A stretch of DNA of 64,000 bases from Chrysopilus asiliformis (Eukaryota > Arthropoda > Insecta > Diptera > Rhagionidae). Made by a program: the position numbers and the translations under genes. Shown in pieces: positions 39,709 to 49,889 of this stretch (within the stretch, counting starts at the first letter, position 1; each line of letters opens with the position of its first letter). The DNA is taken from contig OZ035963.1 of assembly GCA_964034945.1 (NCBI GenBank), positions 50,110,032 to 50,174,031 on the forward strand, given 5' to 3'. The notes below the pieces were generated by a model. The model was not told where the DNA came from, made no database searches, and was given only the letters and a program-made list of their open reading frames with translations.

Positions 39709-39946
39709 CTTTGTAATTCTATTCTCTGGCAGGGTGGACTCTGTTCTCTCGATATTCGTGAGAACAACTAATAACATAAGACGAAAAAGTAAAAAATAAA
39801 AATGACGAAAGATTACTAGGAATGAAAATTTTGTGGTCCGCTGTGTTCATATGACAGCAGCTTTCCACTGAGAACGTGAGAGCGCCACTCTCTCAATTTT
39901 GTTTTTGTGTGCAATAAGACACCCAAAATATTGCGAGTATTGGTAA

Positions 39947-39948
<2 letters not shown>

Positions 39949-39993
<45 letters not shown>
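39949..39993. repeat. (TA)n microsatellite
   Basis: About 22 uninterrupted TA dinucleotides. They directly abut the CTAGT-type end of the Helitron-like sequence that starts at 39997. Confidence 0.95.
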
Positions 39994-39996
<3 letters not shown>

Positions 39997-39997
<1 letters not shown>

Positions 39998-40681
39998 CTA
40001 GCTTGCATACCCGTCGTTGCCGCGTTAAGTTTTTTGTATAAGTTTTAGAATGCGAAGAAAACCGGAAAGAACTTAAAAACTTTTGAGAAAATTCTTATCC
40101 TTGCAGGATTCTCCATTGCGAATTAGTCTAACACCAGATTTGTGACCAGCGACTCCGAAAACCCCCTAATGGCAATTTTTCCCGGCAAAAACGGGACTGA
40201 CTCATCAACGCCCAGCCCAAATCCCTGAAGCTAGAAACTTGAAATTTTCACAGGATGTCCCAACCATCACGTAGGCGCTCACTAAGGCGGAGTTTTCCAA
40301 AATTTAACCCCTAAGTGGGTAAACGGGGGGTAAAGGGGGTTTGGGTGTTTTTAAACCGTGATTTTCGCCATAAATTCTGCTCAATAGGAAGCTGAAAAGT
40401 TTCACTCGGAGGTTTTCGGGATCGCTGATCATGAATCCGGTGTTACAATTTCAAAAATCCTAACGAAAGGTCCTGTAAGGATAATGCAAATATCCTTTCT
40501 GGTCTTTGCCGGGAAAAAGGGGGTTTTCGGGGTCGCTGGTCACGAATCTGGTGTTAGACTAATTCGCAACGGAGACCCCTGCAAGGATGAGAATTTTCTC
40601 AAAAGTTTTTAAGTTCGTTCCGGTTTTCTTCGTATTCTAACAGAAAAACTGAACCCGGCAACGACGGGTATGCACGCTAGT
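39997..40681. mobile_element. Two Helitron-like 3' ends in inverted orientation
   Basis: The left arm (about 39997-40190) and right arm (about 40500-40681) are inverted copies with high identity: both read, from outside in, ACTAGC(T/G)TGCATACCC, GTCGTTGCCG, GAAAACCGGAA, CTTAAAAACTTTTGAG and GCGAATTAGTCTAACACCAG. The outermost bases on the outward strand are CTAGT, preceded by a small hairpin (ACCCG, 7-nt loop, CGGGT at the right end). A 3' hairpin followed by CTRR-T is the hallmark of Helitron 3' ends. The middle (40191-40499) carries a GGTCCTGTAAGGATAATG unit shared with other copies at 42.3, 49.1 and 56.5 kb. No Rep/helicase gene is present, so these are non-autonomous or fragments; the class assignment is inference. 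Confidence 0.55.
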
Positions 40682-41676
40682 TCAACATATTATTGGACAT
40701 CCCTGGTCTAAAGGTTAAGTTCATACTACTGCCTCACATTTAATTCTTTCACGGATGAAGACTTTTTTATTTTCTGAACCACAAAAAAAGCAAGTACAAA
40801 CCTTAAATATTAACCACTTTTTCGTCAAGTTTTCTAAAGCGAAAATTTTCTAGTTATTCCTCATTTCCTCCAGAAAAGCCATATATTCGTATGTTATAAT
40901 TTTGAAAGAAAACAAACAGTTGTTGACATTTAAAAAATTAATACATAGCGACGGCGTTAGTGTTTCAAGTTCTAACATATAAAAAACATGGAAATATGTT
41001 TCCCCCAGGAAGTCATCATATGTCAGGCTTCGTTTCTTATTTAAAGGAAGAAAATTCCATTGCTGCGTTTGTCATTTAACATTTACTCTTATTCGTTGCT
41101 ATTTATTTTTATTTTTCACGGAACATTTTTCTTCTATTCACATTTTTTTCCATGCCCTTTCTTTTAGTCTAAAAGAGTCGTCTTTATTATTTTTCCCCAT
41201 TTTTATTATTTTCTTTTATTTCACGTACAATTTTCCTACCCACATTTTTTTGTTTGGTTGCCAGTTTCCTTGCCCTTATTTTAAATGTTTTATAGCTTTT
41301 TGGAAATGGGCTTTTGCCACGTGCAAAGTTTACAAAGACGATGGTTGGCTTTCGTAATATTTCGCTTTACCTCGGAAAATGGTTGAGCTTACTGTTTTAG
41401 GGGAAAAGTCCTTTGAGGGTTTCATGTAATTTCCAAAAAAAAACGTTTAGAAGAAAACGTACAGTCGTCACGAAAATTGCTAAACTTCAAAGAGTTGCCT
41501 AATAACAGTCAATATAATTTGTCTACAGTCATCGATTGAAATGTCTCGCGGGTTTTAAATTATTTGTTATTTTTCAAGTATAAAGTCTAGACAAAAGTTT
41601 CAAAATCGTTTCATACCATTTTCTTCTTGTAATTCCACAATTCGGTGTACAAAATAAAGTTTCGGTATCGATCAAA
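40682..41676. other. AT-rich intergenic DNA
   Basis: No gene, RNA or transposon end recognised. The plus strand is rich in T tracts around 41090-41290. Confidence 0.5.
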
Positions 41677-41890
41677 AGACTTTACAGATTATTTTATGTT
41701 CAATTTATAATGAAAAGCGATGGACTAAATAAACATTTTAGAAAGTGTAACAAACAAAAAAAACTCAAATAATAAACCACTTTGAGTTATTACTTCTGAT
41801 AACCAACCGGGTCTTTAATAAATTTGTTTACAGACCACAAATCTTTACAGATTATTTTGCGTTCAATTTAGAAAAGCCATGAACTAAATT
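41677..41890. repeat. Local direct duplication with dispersed repeat copy 2
   Basis: CTTTACAGATTATTTTATGTTCAATTTA near 41680 is repeated at about 41845 as CTTTACAGATTATTTTGCGTTCAATTTA. Each copy is followed by AAAAG, then CGATGGACTAAAT or CCATGAACTAAAT; the spacing is about 165 bp. The intervening part (41757-41832) is the second copy of the repeat at 38399-38470. Confidence 0.6.
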
Positions 41891-41931
41891 TCCCATTCTG
41901 TCAAAAATTAAAATTATAGTAAATCTATATA

Positions 41932-42108
41932 CAGTCAAAGTCCTCTAACTCGAGTTGTCTGCTGCCATCAAAATCGTTTCGAGTTAGTGGAATTTCGACT
42001 TAGAGAGTTTTTTTAGAGAAAAATTGAAGGGAGCGCAAAAAAAGGTTAAAAAATTCGAGTTAGAGGAAAATTCGAATTACAGGGATTTCGAGTTAGAGGA
42101 CTTTGACT
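41932..42108. mobile_element. pogo/Tigger-like miniature element
   Basis: The left end CAGTCAAAGTCCTCTAACTC at 41932 is mirrored by ...GAGTTAGAGGACTTTGACT at the right end, flanked by TA-rich sequence. CAGT(C/A)..AA..TCCTCTAACTCGA resembles the terminal repeats of pogo/Tigger-type Tc1-mariner elements. The 177-bp body repeats the motif TTCGAGTTAGAGGA about five times with small variations (41989 TTCGACTTAGAGAG, 42056, 42072, 42088). There is no coding capacity. Confidence 0.65.
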
Positions 42109-42475
42109 ATATATATAAATGGATGTTTGTCTGTCTGTCTGTCTGAGATTACAAAACTCAAAAACTACGGGACCGATTTTTACGCGGTTTTTTGCAAAAT
42201 GATCTGCGTTGCGAGAAGCAGGTGTTTAGCTATGTTAGATTTTCAAAATTCGAATCAGAAGGTCCTGTAAGGATAACGTAAATGTCATTTTTCCAATTTT
42301 TCTCGCAAAAACTGACTTTGGGAGGTTTTTACGGTTGCTTATCACGAATCTGGTGTTAGAATTTCAAAATTCGAAACGGAAGGTCCTGTAAGGATAACAT
42401 GGGTTTTTGGCATTCTAAAATTTATACAAAAAACTTTAAGCTGACAACGAAGGATCTGCTATTATTATATATAGC
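42109..42475 (+). mobile_element. Helitron-like fragment with TCTG microsatellite
   Basis: ATATATATAAATGGATGTTTG followed by four TCTG units (42130-42146), then ACTACGGGACCGATTTTTACG, two GGTCCTGTAAGGATAACG units (about 42261 and 42383) and a degenerate end TGACAACGAAGGATC comparable to the GGCAACGACGGGTATGC end at 40655. The order (TA-rich start, short tetranucleotide run, GGGACCGATTTT, 3' hairpin) resembles non-autonomous Helitrons described in other insects. The 3' CTAGT is not preserved here. Confidence 0.5.
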
Positions 42476-42498
42476 TACAAATTGTGTCAATTTTTATA

Positions 42499-43355
42499 TT
42501 GGGAGTAAAAATGGAAAACCGCCGTTTTTTTAAAAAATTTGAGGCTTTTTTGTGAAAAAACGCTTACATATTTATTCTTCAAAATATTGTCCATCACTAG
42601 CCATAACTTTTCCCATCTTTCTGGCAACATACAGATTCCGTGTCGAGAAAACTGCTTCTCTCTCGAGGCGATCCACAAATTGACCCAATTTTTCGTCTCT
42701 CCGTAAGAACGGAAGGTCATGCGTCATCGATCGGAACAGGTGGTAGTCGGAAAGGGCAATGTCTGGAGAATACGGCGAGTGGGGTAGAACGTCCCAATTC
42801 AATGTTTCCAGGTAGGTTTTAACGAAAATAGCAATATGTGGCCGAGCGTTGTCGGGCTGCAAAATCACTTTTCCATGTCTTTGCTCGAATTGTGTCCGTT
42901 ATTCCTTCAATGCTCGGGTCAAACGCATTAGTTGTGTTCGGAAGCGAGCCCCTGTGATGGTCTCAGCTCCTAATTTTTCACCGGTCCGGAACGCTTCTTA
43001 TCTTCTACGTCAAAATTACCACTTTTGTGGCGTTGAAACCATTCACGGCACGTTTCATTAATACAAGCCTCACCATAAATTTCCACAATCATTCGATGCG
43101 CCTCAGCCGCAGATTTTTTCGAATTGAAGGCTAAAAGCAAAACTTCTCGAAAATGACGCTTATTTGGCTCAAATTTCGACATTTCGACGAACAAAAAAAT
43201 ATATGACACCGATAAAAATTCACAAATTTAATGTCAAGGTGTTGTTGCCAGATGCCTAGCTTATGATTTGACGTTTCTGATCTGATATTTTTGACCAGCA
43301 TTTTACTGCTAGCGCCATCTATTGGAAAACGGCGGTTTTCCATTTGTACTCCCAA
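42499..43355 (-). mobile_element. Internally deleted mariner element
   Basis: Terminal inverted repeats of about 28 bp begin TTGGGAGTA(A/C)AAATGG and continue AAAACCGCCGTTTT, flanked by TA at 42497-42498 and 43356-43357, the mariner target duplication. The 857-bp length is short of a usual ~1.25-1.3 kb mariner, consistent with the internal deletion in its transposase. It is inserted just beyond the Helitron-like fragment ending near 42475. Confidence 0.92.
42572..43182 (-). pseudogene. mariner transposase, deleted and frameshifted
   Basis: The N-terminal part starts MSKFEPNKRHFRE at 43182 and includes the helix-turn-helix region (SKKSAAEAHRMI, WFQRHKSGNFDVED), ending in a stop at about 42970. 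Sequence then resumes in another frame with ETITGARFRTQLMRL, a stop, and ILQPDNARPH, which carries the second catalytic Asp. SPYSPDIALSDYHLF, at the third Asp of the D,D34D triad, follows. A further frameshift near 42715 moves the coding frame to FRSYGETKNWVNLWIASRE and LPERWEK, and another near 42605 returns to ASDGQYFEE. Roughly 110-130 residues, including the first catalytic Asp region, are absent compared with the ~345-residue family norm. It cannot make an active enzyme. Confidence 0.92.
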
Positions 43356-43439
43356 TATATAGATACTTTTACGTGGTAAGTATTTAAAATAAAATATATA
43401 CCGATCAATTTTAAATTTTTAATGTCGTAATACATTTGA

Positions 43440-44135
43440 AGCAGAGCGCAGCAGCAAACACAGGGCTGTGCAAAGGCAAAGAGGTGTTAGAACGAAATCT
43501 ACATCTGGCCATTCTGTCACAAAATAACTGTTGTACAACCGTTGCCGCGAAACCATTTTTTTTGGCGAAATATGATAATTTAAAGCAAACCGTGCTCCAT
43601 TTAATCCAATACAATTCCTCTTCTTTAGTACAAATAAATGTACATCCTCGAAAAAATACGCCGCAAGCGATATTTTTTCTTGATTCCTTTAAAAAACACG
43701 AGCTGAGTTACGATTTTTTTTTTCTTTGACATACCGTATATTTTTATAATGAAGACTATATGAAGGCACAGCGGAGCCTGGAGTAAAACCTTTATCTTGC
43801 GACCCTTTCTATTATCAAAAAAAAAAGTGGTAACAAGAAATTTTTGCTAGTCTAAAATTTTAGAAAGATCGTTGAGAGCGAAAACTTATCTCAATTTTGT
43901 TTTGTAATTATCGAAGCGAAAAGTATAAAGGAATTCAATTTCTTCGAAATTCAATAAAAATTAGCCCACATTTTCCAGAATCGAAGATTTCATAATGAAA
44001 TACGCCGCAGGGTTTTTTTTTACATAAATATCCACACAAGTTAGAAAATTCTCAAAATTCACTTGGTCTAGGGGGCTCTTCTGGGGGGTTTCTCGAGGGC
44101 ACTATTTCCACCGGTGCCTCCCCCCCCCACATTGC
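43440..44135 (-). repeat. 'CCTGCGGCGCA' dispersed repeat, inverted copy
   Basis: Reverse-complement of this stretch parallels about 46480-47060. Shared landmarks are the GC-rich GGCACCGGTGGAAATAGTGCC, ATTTCATTATGAAAT, AAATGTGGGCT.ATTTTTATTGAA, CGCTTCGATAAT, and GTACTAAAGAA beside CGCCGCA. Identity is moderate, with indels. The terminal repeats seen on the other copy are not evident here, so this copy is truncated. Confidence 0.7.
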
Positions 44136-44315
44136 GAGCGGAGCAAGAGAGATGGAGGAGGCTATCAAGTGTGACCTCAATGTAAACAGCGTATATTAGA
44201 AAATACTGTAAGTATGAATTCCGTGGTCCAAAATTGACTTCTATACTTGCATAGCACTGTTTGTAAGTGAATTATAAGCTAGCACAATGGAAATAAGGAA
44301 AAAACAACAACAACT

Positions 44316-44540
44316 TTCCGACTGGTGACAAAGTTACCGATTGGTAACGATTTTTTTTTTTGCGAATGGTTTCAAAGTAATCGACTTGCGATGGTTTTTT
44401 GTCACCGATCACAAAGTAAACAATTTGTAACCGGTCTTTTTGTGACCGGTCACAAAGCAACCAATTTGTGACGGTTTTTCCGCGACCGGTTACAAAGTAA
44501 CTAATTTGTAAGGGTTTTTTTTGCGACCGGGCATAAGGCA
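44316..44540. repeat. ~40-bp minisatellite with ACCGGT dyads
   Basis: About five imperfect copies of a 39-48 bp unit containing GACCGGTCACAAAGCAACC, AATTTGTGACGG and a T run. Anchor words TCAAAGTAA (44372), CACAAAGTAA (44410), CACAAAGCAA (44451) and TACAAAGTAA (44491) set the spacing. The unit is partly self-complementary (CACAAA/TTTGTG and ACCGGT). Confidence 0.75.
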
Positions 44541-44881
44541 AATTCAACCGCTACTTTGCGATCAGGGCCACATTGTAAACTGACACGCCATCCACACCTG
44601 CCGGAAACATTGACAGAACTGTTAATAGCAAATGTCATGAGAAAATTTTGCTGTGGCGTAGATGGGCTGATTCTGGTATGACATTTCATTTTCATATCTG
44701 AAGAGTAAACAACTGAGAGTAGTAAATAAGTGAAAGTGCTTACAAGAACTAAAATTTCCGCACCAAAATGAAATTCGGCCTCCAGCTGCTCCCACGATGC
44801 CTTTGTAAAGATTACTTTTGGTATTCCAGAGACAATGTTTTAAATGGTATTCGTTTATAAAACGGAGTGTCTCTCCACGTT

Positions 44882-44947
44882 CGCCATCTTGAATTCAAGA
44901 ATTCGCCATCTTGAATTCAAGAATCCGCCATCTTGAATTCACGAATG
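44882..44947. repeat. Triple 22-bp repeat carrying CGCCATCTTG
   Basis: Three direct copies of CGCCATCTTGAATTCAAGAA at 44882, 44904 and 44926, the last ending ATTCACGAA. Each unit has CGCCATCTTG, which fits the consensus of YY1/Pleiohomeotic-type zinc-finger sites, followed by the palindrome TTGAATTCAA. Regulatory function is inference only. Confidence 0.7.
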
Positions 44948-46463
44948 TCAAATTTCCGTCACTATTTCTGTTAGAAAAAATGTCAGCAAAAACTGTCTGA
45001 CTTTTCTGTCGTAACAGCTAACATTTCAGTCTTCACTAGACGTAACATCAGATATAACAGCGACATTGACGGCATTCATGGCAGGAATGGATGGCTGGTG
45101 AGCCACAATTGGTTGCTTGGGAAGTGGGTCTTGGTCTTAAAAGCGGTCTTCAAAAATAAAAATCCATAAAAAAAAATGCTGTGAAAATCATACAAAAAAA
45201 GTGTTTCATCAAAACTGAAATACAAAAAAAAAAAATAACGTTGCAAAATAAAATTAAAATTAAATATAAAATTCTATGTTGACTGCATTTTACTAAAAAA
45301 ATCCAATTTAACGTTAAATTTTAATTACGTTTATACTCAAGGGAAATATACATTTTTCACAAGTCAAATAAAGAAAATTTTAATTACAGCATTTTTTTTT
45401 CTCACATTTTTGTCAACACCAGCAGGTAGGTTTTACTCAAATTATCGATTTTAATTGGGAAATTTATAAGGAAATATTTCCCTATTTAAAAAGTTTGCCT
45501 CCATAATTTTCTCATTTTCGCACTTTCCCCACAACAAGTTATTTATTCATCATCGATCACTGAAGATGGAAGTTCCAACGTTGCTTTTTCACATCAGTAT
45601 AGAAAACTGTGGTAGAAGAATACGCGGTGCTGTGGTTTCACCTTCAATTTAGAAAATGCATTGCACCGTATTTACCTGGAGATCTCATTTGACTTAATTA
45701 AAACTTCAAACGCGCCGAAGTTTTATTATTTCGAAATTTTTTTTCTTTTCGTTCAAGATTTTCCATGGGAAGCCATCCATGCTTTAGTTTTGTTGCTAAA
45801 TACTTTAACTTAATTATAGATTATCTTTTCAAACTGAAGCCAACGAAAAGTTTTACTTCCTAAAGACGAATTTATCATTTTCCTTGCGCGTATATGAAGT
45901 CTGTGTGTGTGTGAGTGAGTGTGTGTGTGTTTATGTGTGTGTGTGTTGGGTTAATAAATTTTTCCCTCATCATAAAACTGTGTGAGTGTAACTTTAATGC
46001 TGGATATTTGTCTCATAAAAATGGTTTTAATTTTACTTCTTTCCCGAATTCCTGCCCCAATCCTTTAATAGTGCTGTGCAGATTCCTGGAAAATTGCTGA
46101 AAAGATTCAGGTAATTTCTAGCTTTGATCCTATAGTATACAAAAGTCCTAAAAACTTTTCTTAAACAGATTATAACCATTATAAAGGCGCGTATAGTTTA
46201 ATTATCGCATAACATACGAATTTTATAGCACGTAGACAAAACATCCGCGAATTTGCCGTTACAATATGAAAATTTGCATTTTTTTACACAACAAAAACAA
46301 AAAAATAAATAAACTTTTCTTTATTTAACTTTTTTGTGTACTTCTTTGGATACTTTTGTGGCATGTGTTTCGCATGCTGAATTTTTCCGGATCCATTTGG
46401 GTTTTTCTTCGCGAAACAAAGTTTTGTCATATTTTTCCCCATCATTGCTGTATAGGTATAAAT
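44948..46463. other. AT-rich intergenic DNA with one GT microsatellite
   Basis: No supported gene. The only clear feature is the GT-rich run at 45901-45947. Long A and T tracts occur around 45150-45420. Confidence 0.55.
45901..45947. repeat. (GT)n microsatellite
   Basis: Interrupted run of GT dinucleotides with GTGAGTGAGT and GTTTATGT interruptions. Confidence 0.9.
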
Positions 46464-47151
46464 AGTGGCGTAACTTAGGGGAGCATTCGCCCGCAATGCG
46501 GGGGGCACCGGCGGAAATAGTGCCCCCGAGAGCACCCCCGGAGGGTCCCTTAGACCACGTATATTTTCACCTGCGGCGCAGTTTTTTGAAAGATGCCTAC
46601 CTACTGTGCATATTTCTTTAAAAAAAAACCCTGCGGCGCATTTCATTATGAAATCAATCTTCGATTATGGCAAATGTGGGCTGATTTTTATTGAATTTTT
46701 AAGAAATTGTATTTCCTTGAATTTTTCGCTTCGATAATATTACAAACAAAATTCAAACAAATTTTCACTTTCATCGATCTTTCAAATAATTTAGACTAGC
46801 AAAATTTCATTTTCATCACTCTTTTTGGAAAGAAAAAGTGGCGTAAGATAAAGGTTTTACTCCGAGCGCCGCTGTGCCTTTACATAGCCATCATTATAAA
46901 AATACACGGTACGTCAATGAAAAAAAATCGTATCTCAGTTCGTATTTTCTTAAAGAAATCAGGAAAAAATTTCGCCTGCGGCGCATTTTTTCGGAGATAT
47001 ACATTTAATAGTACTAAAGAAATGAAATAGTATTGTTTTAAGTTGAGTACCGTTACTATAGCCTCTGTTACCATTGCGAAAATGGTTTTCCCGAACAGAG
47101 GACCCCAATGAGATTTTCACGAAGAGGCCCCCGATTCCTAGTTACGCCACT
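46464..47151 (+). mobile_element. 'CCTGCGGCGCA' dispersed element with TIRs
   Basis: The left end AGTGGCGTAACTTAGG at 46464 is mirrored by CCTAGTTACGCCACT ending at 47151, a terminal inverted repeat of about 13-15 bp. The 688-bp interior has GC-rich CTTAGACC flanks and three copies of CTGCGGCGCA (46572, 46632, 46975), but no transposase. AGTGGCGTAACTA-type ends recur on DNA transposons of many animals; the superfamily is not assigned. An inverted partial copy lies at 43440-44135. Confidence 0.65.
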
Positions 47152-48454
47152 GGATGTAAAGTTGTGGTTGTTTTTTTCTGCGAAAATTGAAGTTTTTTTT
47201 CTTACTTCTCGGACTGTTTTTGTACGAAATTTAATTATTTTATACCTTGAATGAGAAAACTCTCACCAGACATTTGTTAAGACGCCAAAATTTATTATTC
47301 TGTCTTTCAGTTGTTCTGATCGAGAGGCAGGAGACAGAACAATGGAAAACAAGATTTTCTACCGGATATTCAGTCCACTAAGGGTAGCGGGAAAATGTTG
47401 TTTAACGAAAATTTCAGGACGGTGAGTTTTCTGATTAGGTTTTCAGACAAAGTAGAAGAATATTTTGATGCCGATGAACGTGAATAAATTTTCTTCTGGC
47501 AGTTTAAGTCTCGGAATGAAGTAAAATCACAAAAAGAAATAGATCAGAAAAATGAAGCAATACCAAAATATTGAATTATTTTTATGTTTCTTTTCACATT
47601 CATTTTTTTATTGTTGTTGGCATTTTCCCAGGATCTCTGTCAGCCACAACGGAAGAAAGTAAATTGCATTGAATTTTCTTTCACTGTGATGTCGCTTTCT
47701 GTTATATTTGCTTGAGACATGGGGACAAAAAATATGAAAGAGAAATTTTCCTGAGAACCCTCTGACGACATTTTAGCCAACTATGGCTGGCGGTTGCTCA
47801 TTTTTAAAGTGTATCGAGAAAAAGGGAGTTTCAGGTTTGATGGCTATTTCGTTGGGAGTTTCTTCGATGACATGAGAAAACACACTTTCCCAAAAAAATC
47901 AATTTATTCTCTTCAAATGCAGGCGCCCATCAATTTATGAAGGCAAAGAATTAAGTTTGTGATTTGAAAAGAATTCCTTGCTTACACCCTAAAAACACCA
48001 TTTTGTATAACAATATTAAAAGCTTTGTTAAAAAGTCAAACAAACTATTTTGGGTGCATTAGACATTAAAACCTTTTTTTTTTTTGATAATTTTGGACCA
48101 GCTGTAGTTTATGAGAAATGCACTGCGATTAGGGTGACCATACGTTCCGAATAAGCCGGGACAGTCCCGAATTTAAGCGTATTGTCCTTTGCACCAAATG
48201 ATTCAATATAAAATAATAAATAATTCGTTAAACAAGAAAAAACGATCAGTAAATGTGTAAAACAAACAAAAACTTATTGAAAATAACATTTTTTTTCACC
48301 TGCGGCGCATTTTTTCGAGGTATTTCTGCCTATAACGCAGCTATAGAGGAAACTGGAACACTTCAATAATGGAACACATTCGACAATGCCATTTTCATTA
48401 CGAAAACCATTACAATCCTAGAAAGTTAAATAAATTCTGACAGTTATCCTATAA
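47152..48454. other. AT-rich intergenic DNA with small repeats
   Basis: Two minor features. A 72-bp unit at 47985-48056 is bounded by CACCCTAAAA and TTTTGGGTG in inverted orientation. A CCTGCGGCGCATTTTTTC copy at 48300 belongs to the family at 46.5 kb. TTAGGGTGACCATACG at 48129, followed by CCGGGACAGTCCCG, resembles a DNA transposon end, but its partner was not found. Confidence 0.45.
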
Positions 48455-49330
48455 TATAATACGAGGAATGTTTGTCTGTCTATCTGTCTGTCTGTCTGCA
48501 CAAACGATCTCGAAAACCCGCCTAACGATTTTCACGAAACTTGGGGATTAGGGATTTTCAGGGACAAAAAACCGATCTAGATTTGTCTCACCTCTGAGAA
48601 AATTCCCCTTCGATACCCATCGCCTGGTATCTTCGAATTGGGAGGTCCGATCTTAATGAAACTTTACAATATTACTAAGGGGGCTAAGGGCTTTCGATTT
48701 TTCCACTACAACCCTGACTTTTCCTTCCCCTCGATACCCCTCGCCTGGTATCTTCGAACTGGGTGGTCCGATCTCAATGAAACTTTACAATATTACTAAG
48801 GGGGCTAAGGGCTTTCGGTTTTTCCACTACGAACCTGACTTTTCCCTTCCCTCGAGGCCCTTCGCCAGGTATTTTCTAAAATAAGTGAATTTTCAATAAC
48901 TTTTTATGGTATTTTTTTCCATGCGCCGCAGGCGAAAGAAGAAGTTGGGCTGCAGGTGATTTTTTTGGAAAAAATGAAGAAAAACAAGATGAAGGTAGAA
49001 ACTTATGGAGAAATTCCGGTGCAGGCAAAAATTTTTGGTTTCGTGACTAAATCGAATTATGCCTAAATCCGGAACTGTTCCGGCGAATGTAAGGATAACG
49101 TGAATATCGTTTTTCCCATTTTTCCTCAGAAAAAATTGGCATTAGAGGTTTTTTAGGGGATTAAAGGTCCTATAAAGATGACGCGAATATCCTGTTTTCG
49201 AGTAAATTAATATCAAAGGGATTTTCTATGTCGCTAATCCTGTATTTGACAATAGAATTTGAAAATTCGAAACGGAAGGTCCTGTAGTGATAACAAAAGT
49301 ATCCTTTCTTTCATTTTTTTTCCAGAGGAA
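48455..49330 (+). mobile_element. Helitron-like sequence with 121-bp tandem repeat
   Basis: It starts TATAATATAATACGAGGAATG then TTTGTCTGTCTATCTG with repeated TCTG (about 48470-48498), then CGAAAACCCGCCTAACGATTTTC. A unit of about 121 bp (CGATACCC(A/C)TCGCCTGGTATC, then GGTCCGATCT, then TACTAAGGGGGCTAAGGGC) occurs at 48611 and 48732, with a third start at about 48853. After a further GCGCCGCAGG at 48925, the TGTAAGGATAACGTGAATATC units follow (about 49090 and 49180, then 49280). Same family organisation as 42.1, 50.8 and 55.9 kb. Confidence 0.5.
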
Positions 49331-49654
49331 ATTAGCAGAGGGGGTTTTTTGGATTGGGAATTTCCAATCTCAGGAAATTAACTATAAAGATAACGTGAAT
49401 CTACTTTTTTCTCCAAAAAAAAATCAGCAAAAGGAGGATTTTGAGGTCTCCGAGCATGGTTCGGTCTGCCTGGTACTTGTTCTTTAATCGCAGAACAAGA
49501 ACTGTCAGAAGAGCAACAGGTGTTTTTGTGTTTTGCGGCTGTGTAATGTAATTTTCTTAAGCATATTTGAAAGCTTCATTAGATTTGAAAAAAATAACTC
49601 CATTAACAGCTTTTACACATACTCAGATCGAAGACAAGTAAATATTAGGGTGCG

Positions 49655-49729
49655 GTTTTGTAAAACAGGAGCTTAAACTGACAAAAAAAGCATAGCCAAC
49701 TGTCAGTTTAAACTCATGTTCAACAAAAC
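49655..49729. repeat. 29-bp stem inverted repeat
   Basis: 49655-49683 (GTTTTGTAAAACAGGAGC, continuing TTAAACTGACA) pairs with 49701-49729 with about five mismatches, and the inner 15 bp are nearly perfect. The loop is 17 nt. It may be a tiny foldback element or a hairpin RNA; nothing distinguishes these. Confidence 0.6.
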
Positions 49730-49889
49730 TTAAGTTTAAAAATGACCATAAATACCCGCCAGTGTCTTTAAATTTACAGTGTTGTCACAAAAAATCCGAA
49801 AAAAAAAATATTCCAGGACTTTCGGGCACATTTAGCTTCCAAATATATCGCACATTCCGCCATGAAATTTTACAGGCGTGTTTAGTCCT

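Noticed and set aside
39321..39777. Overlapping frames on both strands
   Set aside because: They run through the imperfect tandem repeat and the hAT-like fragment.
46284..46646. Minus-strand frame of 120 codons
   Set aside because: It spans the terminus and GC-rich end of a dispersed transposon copy; no domain.
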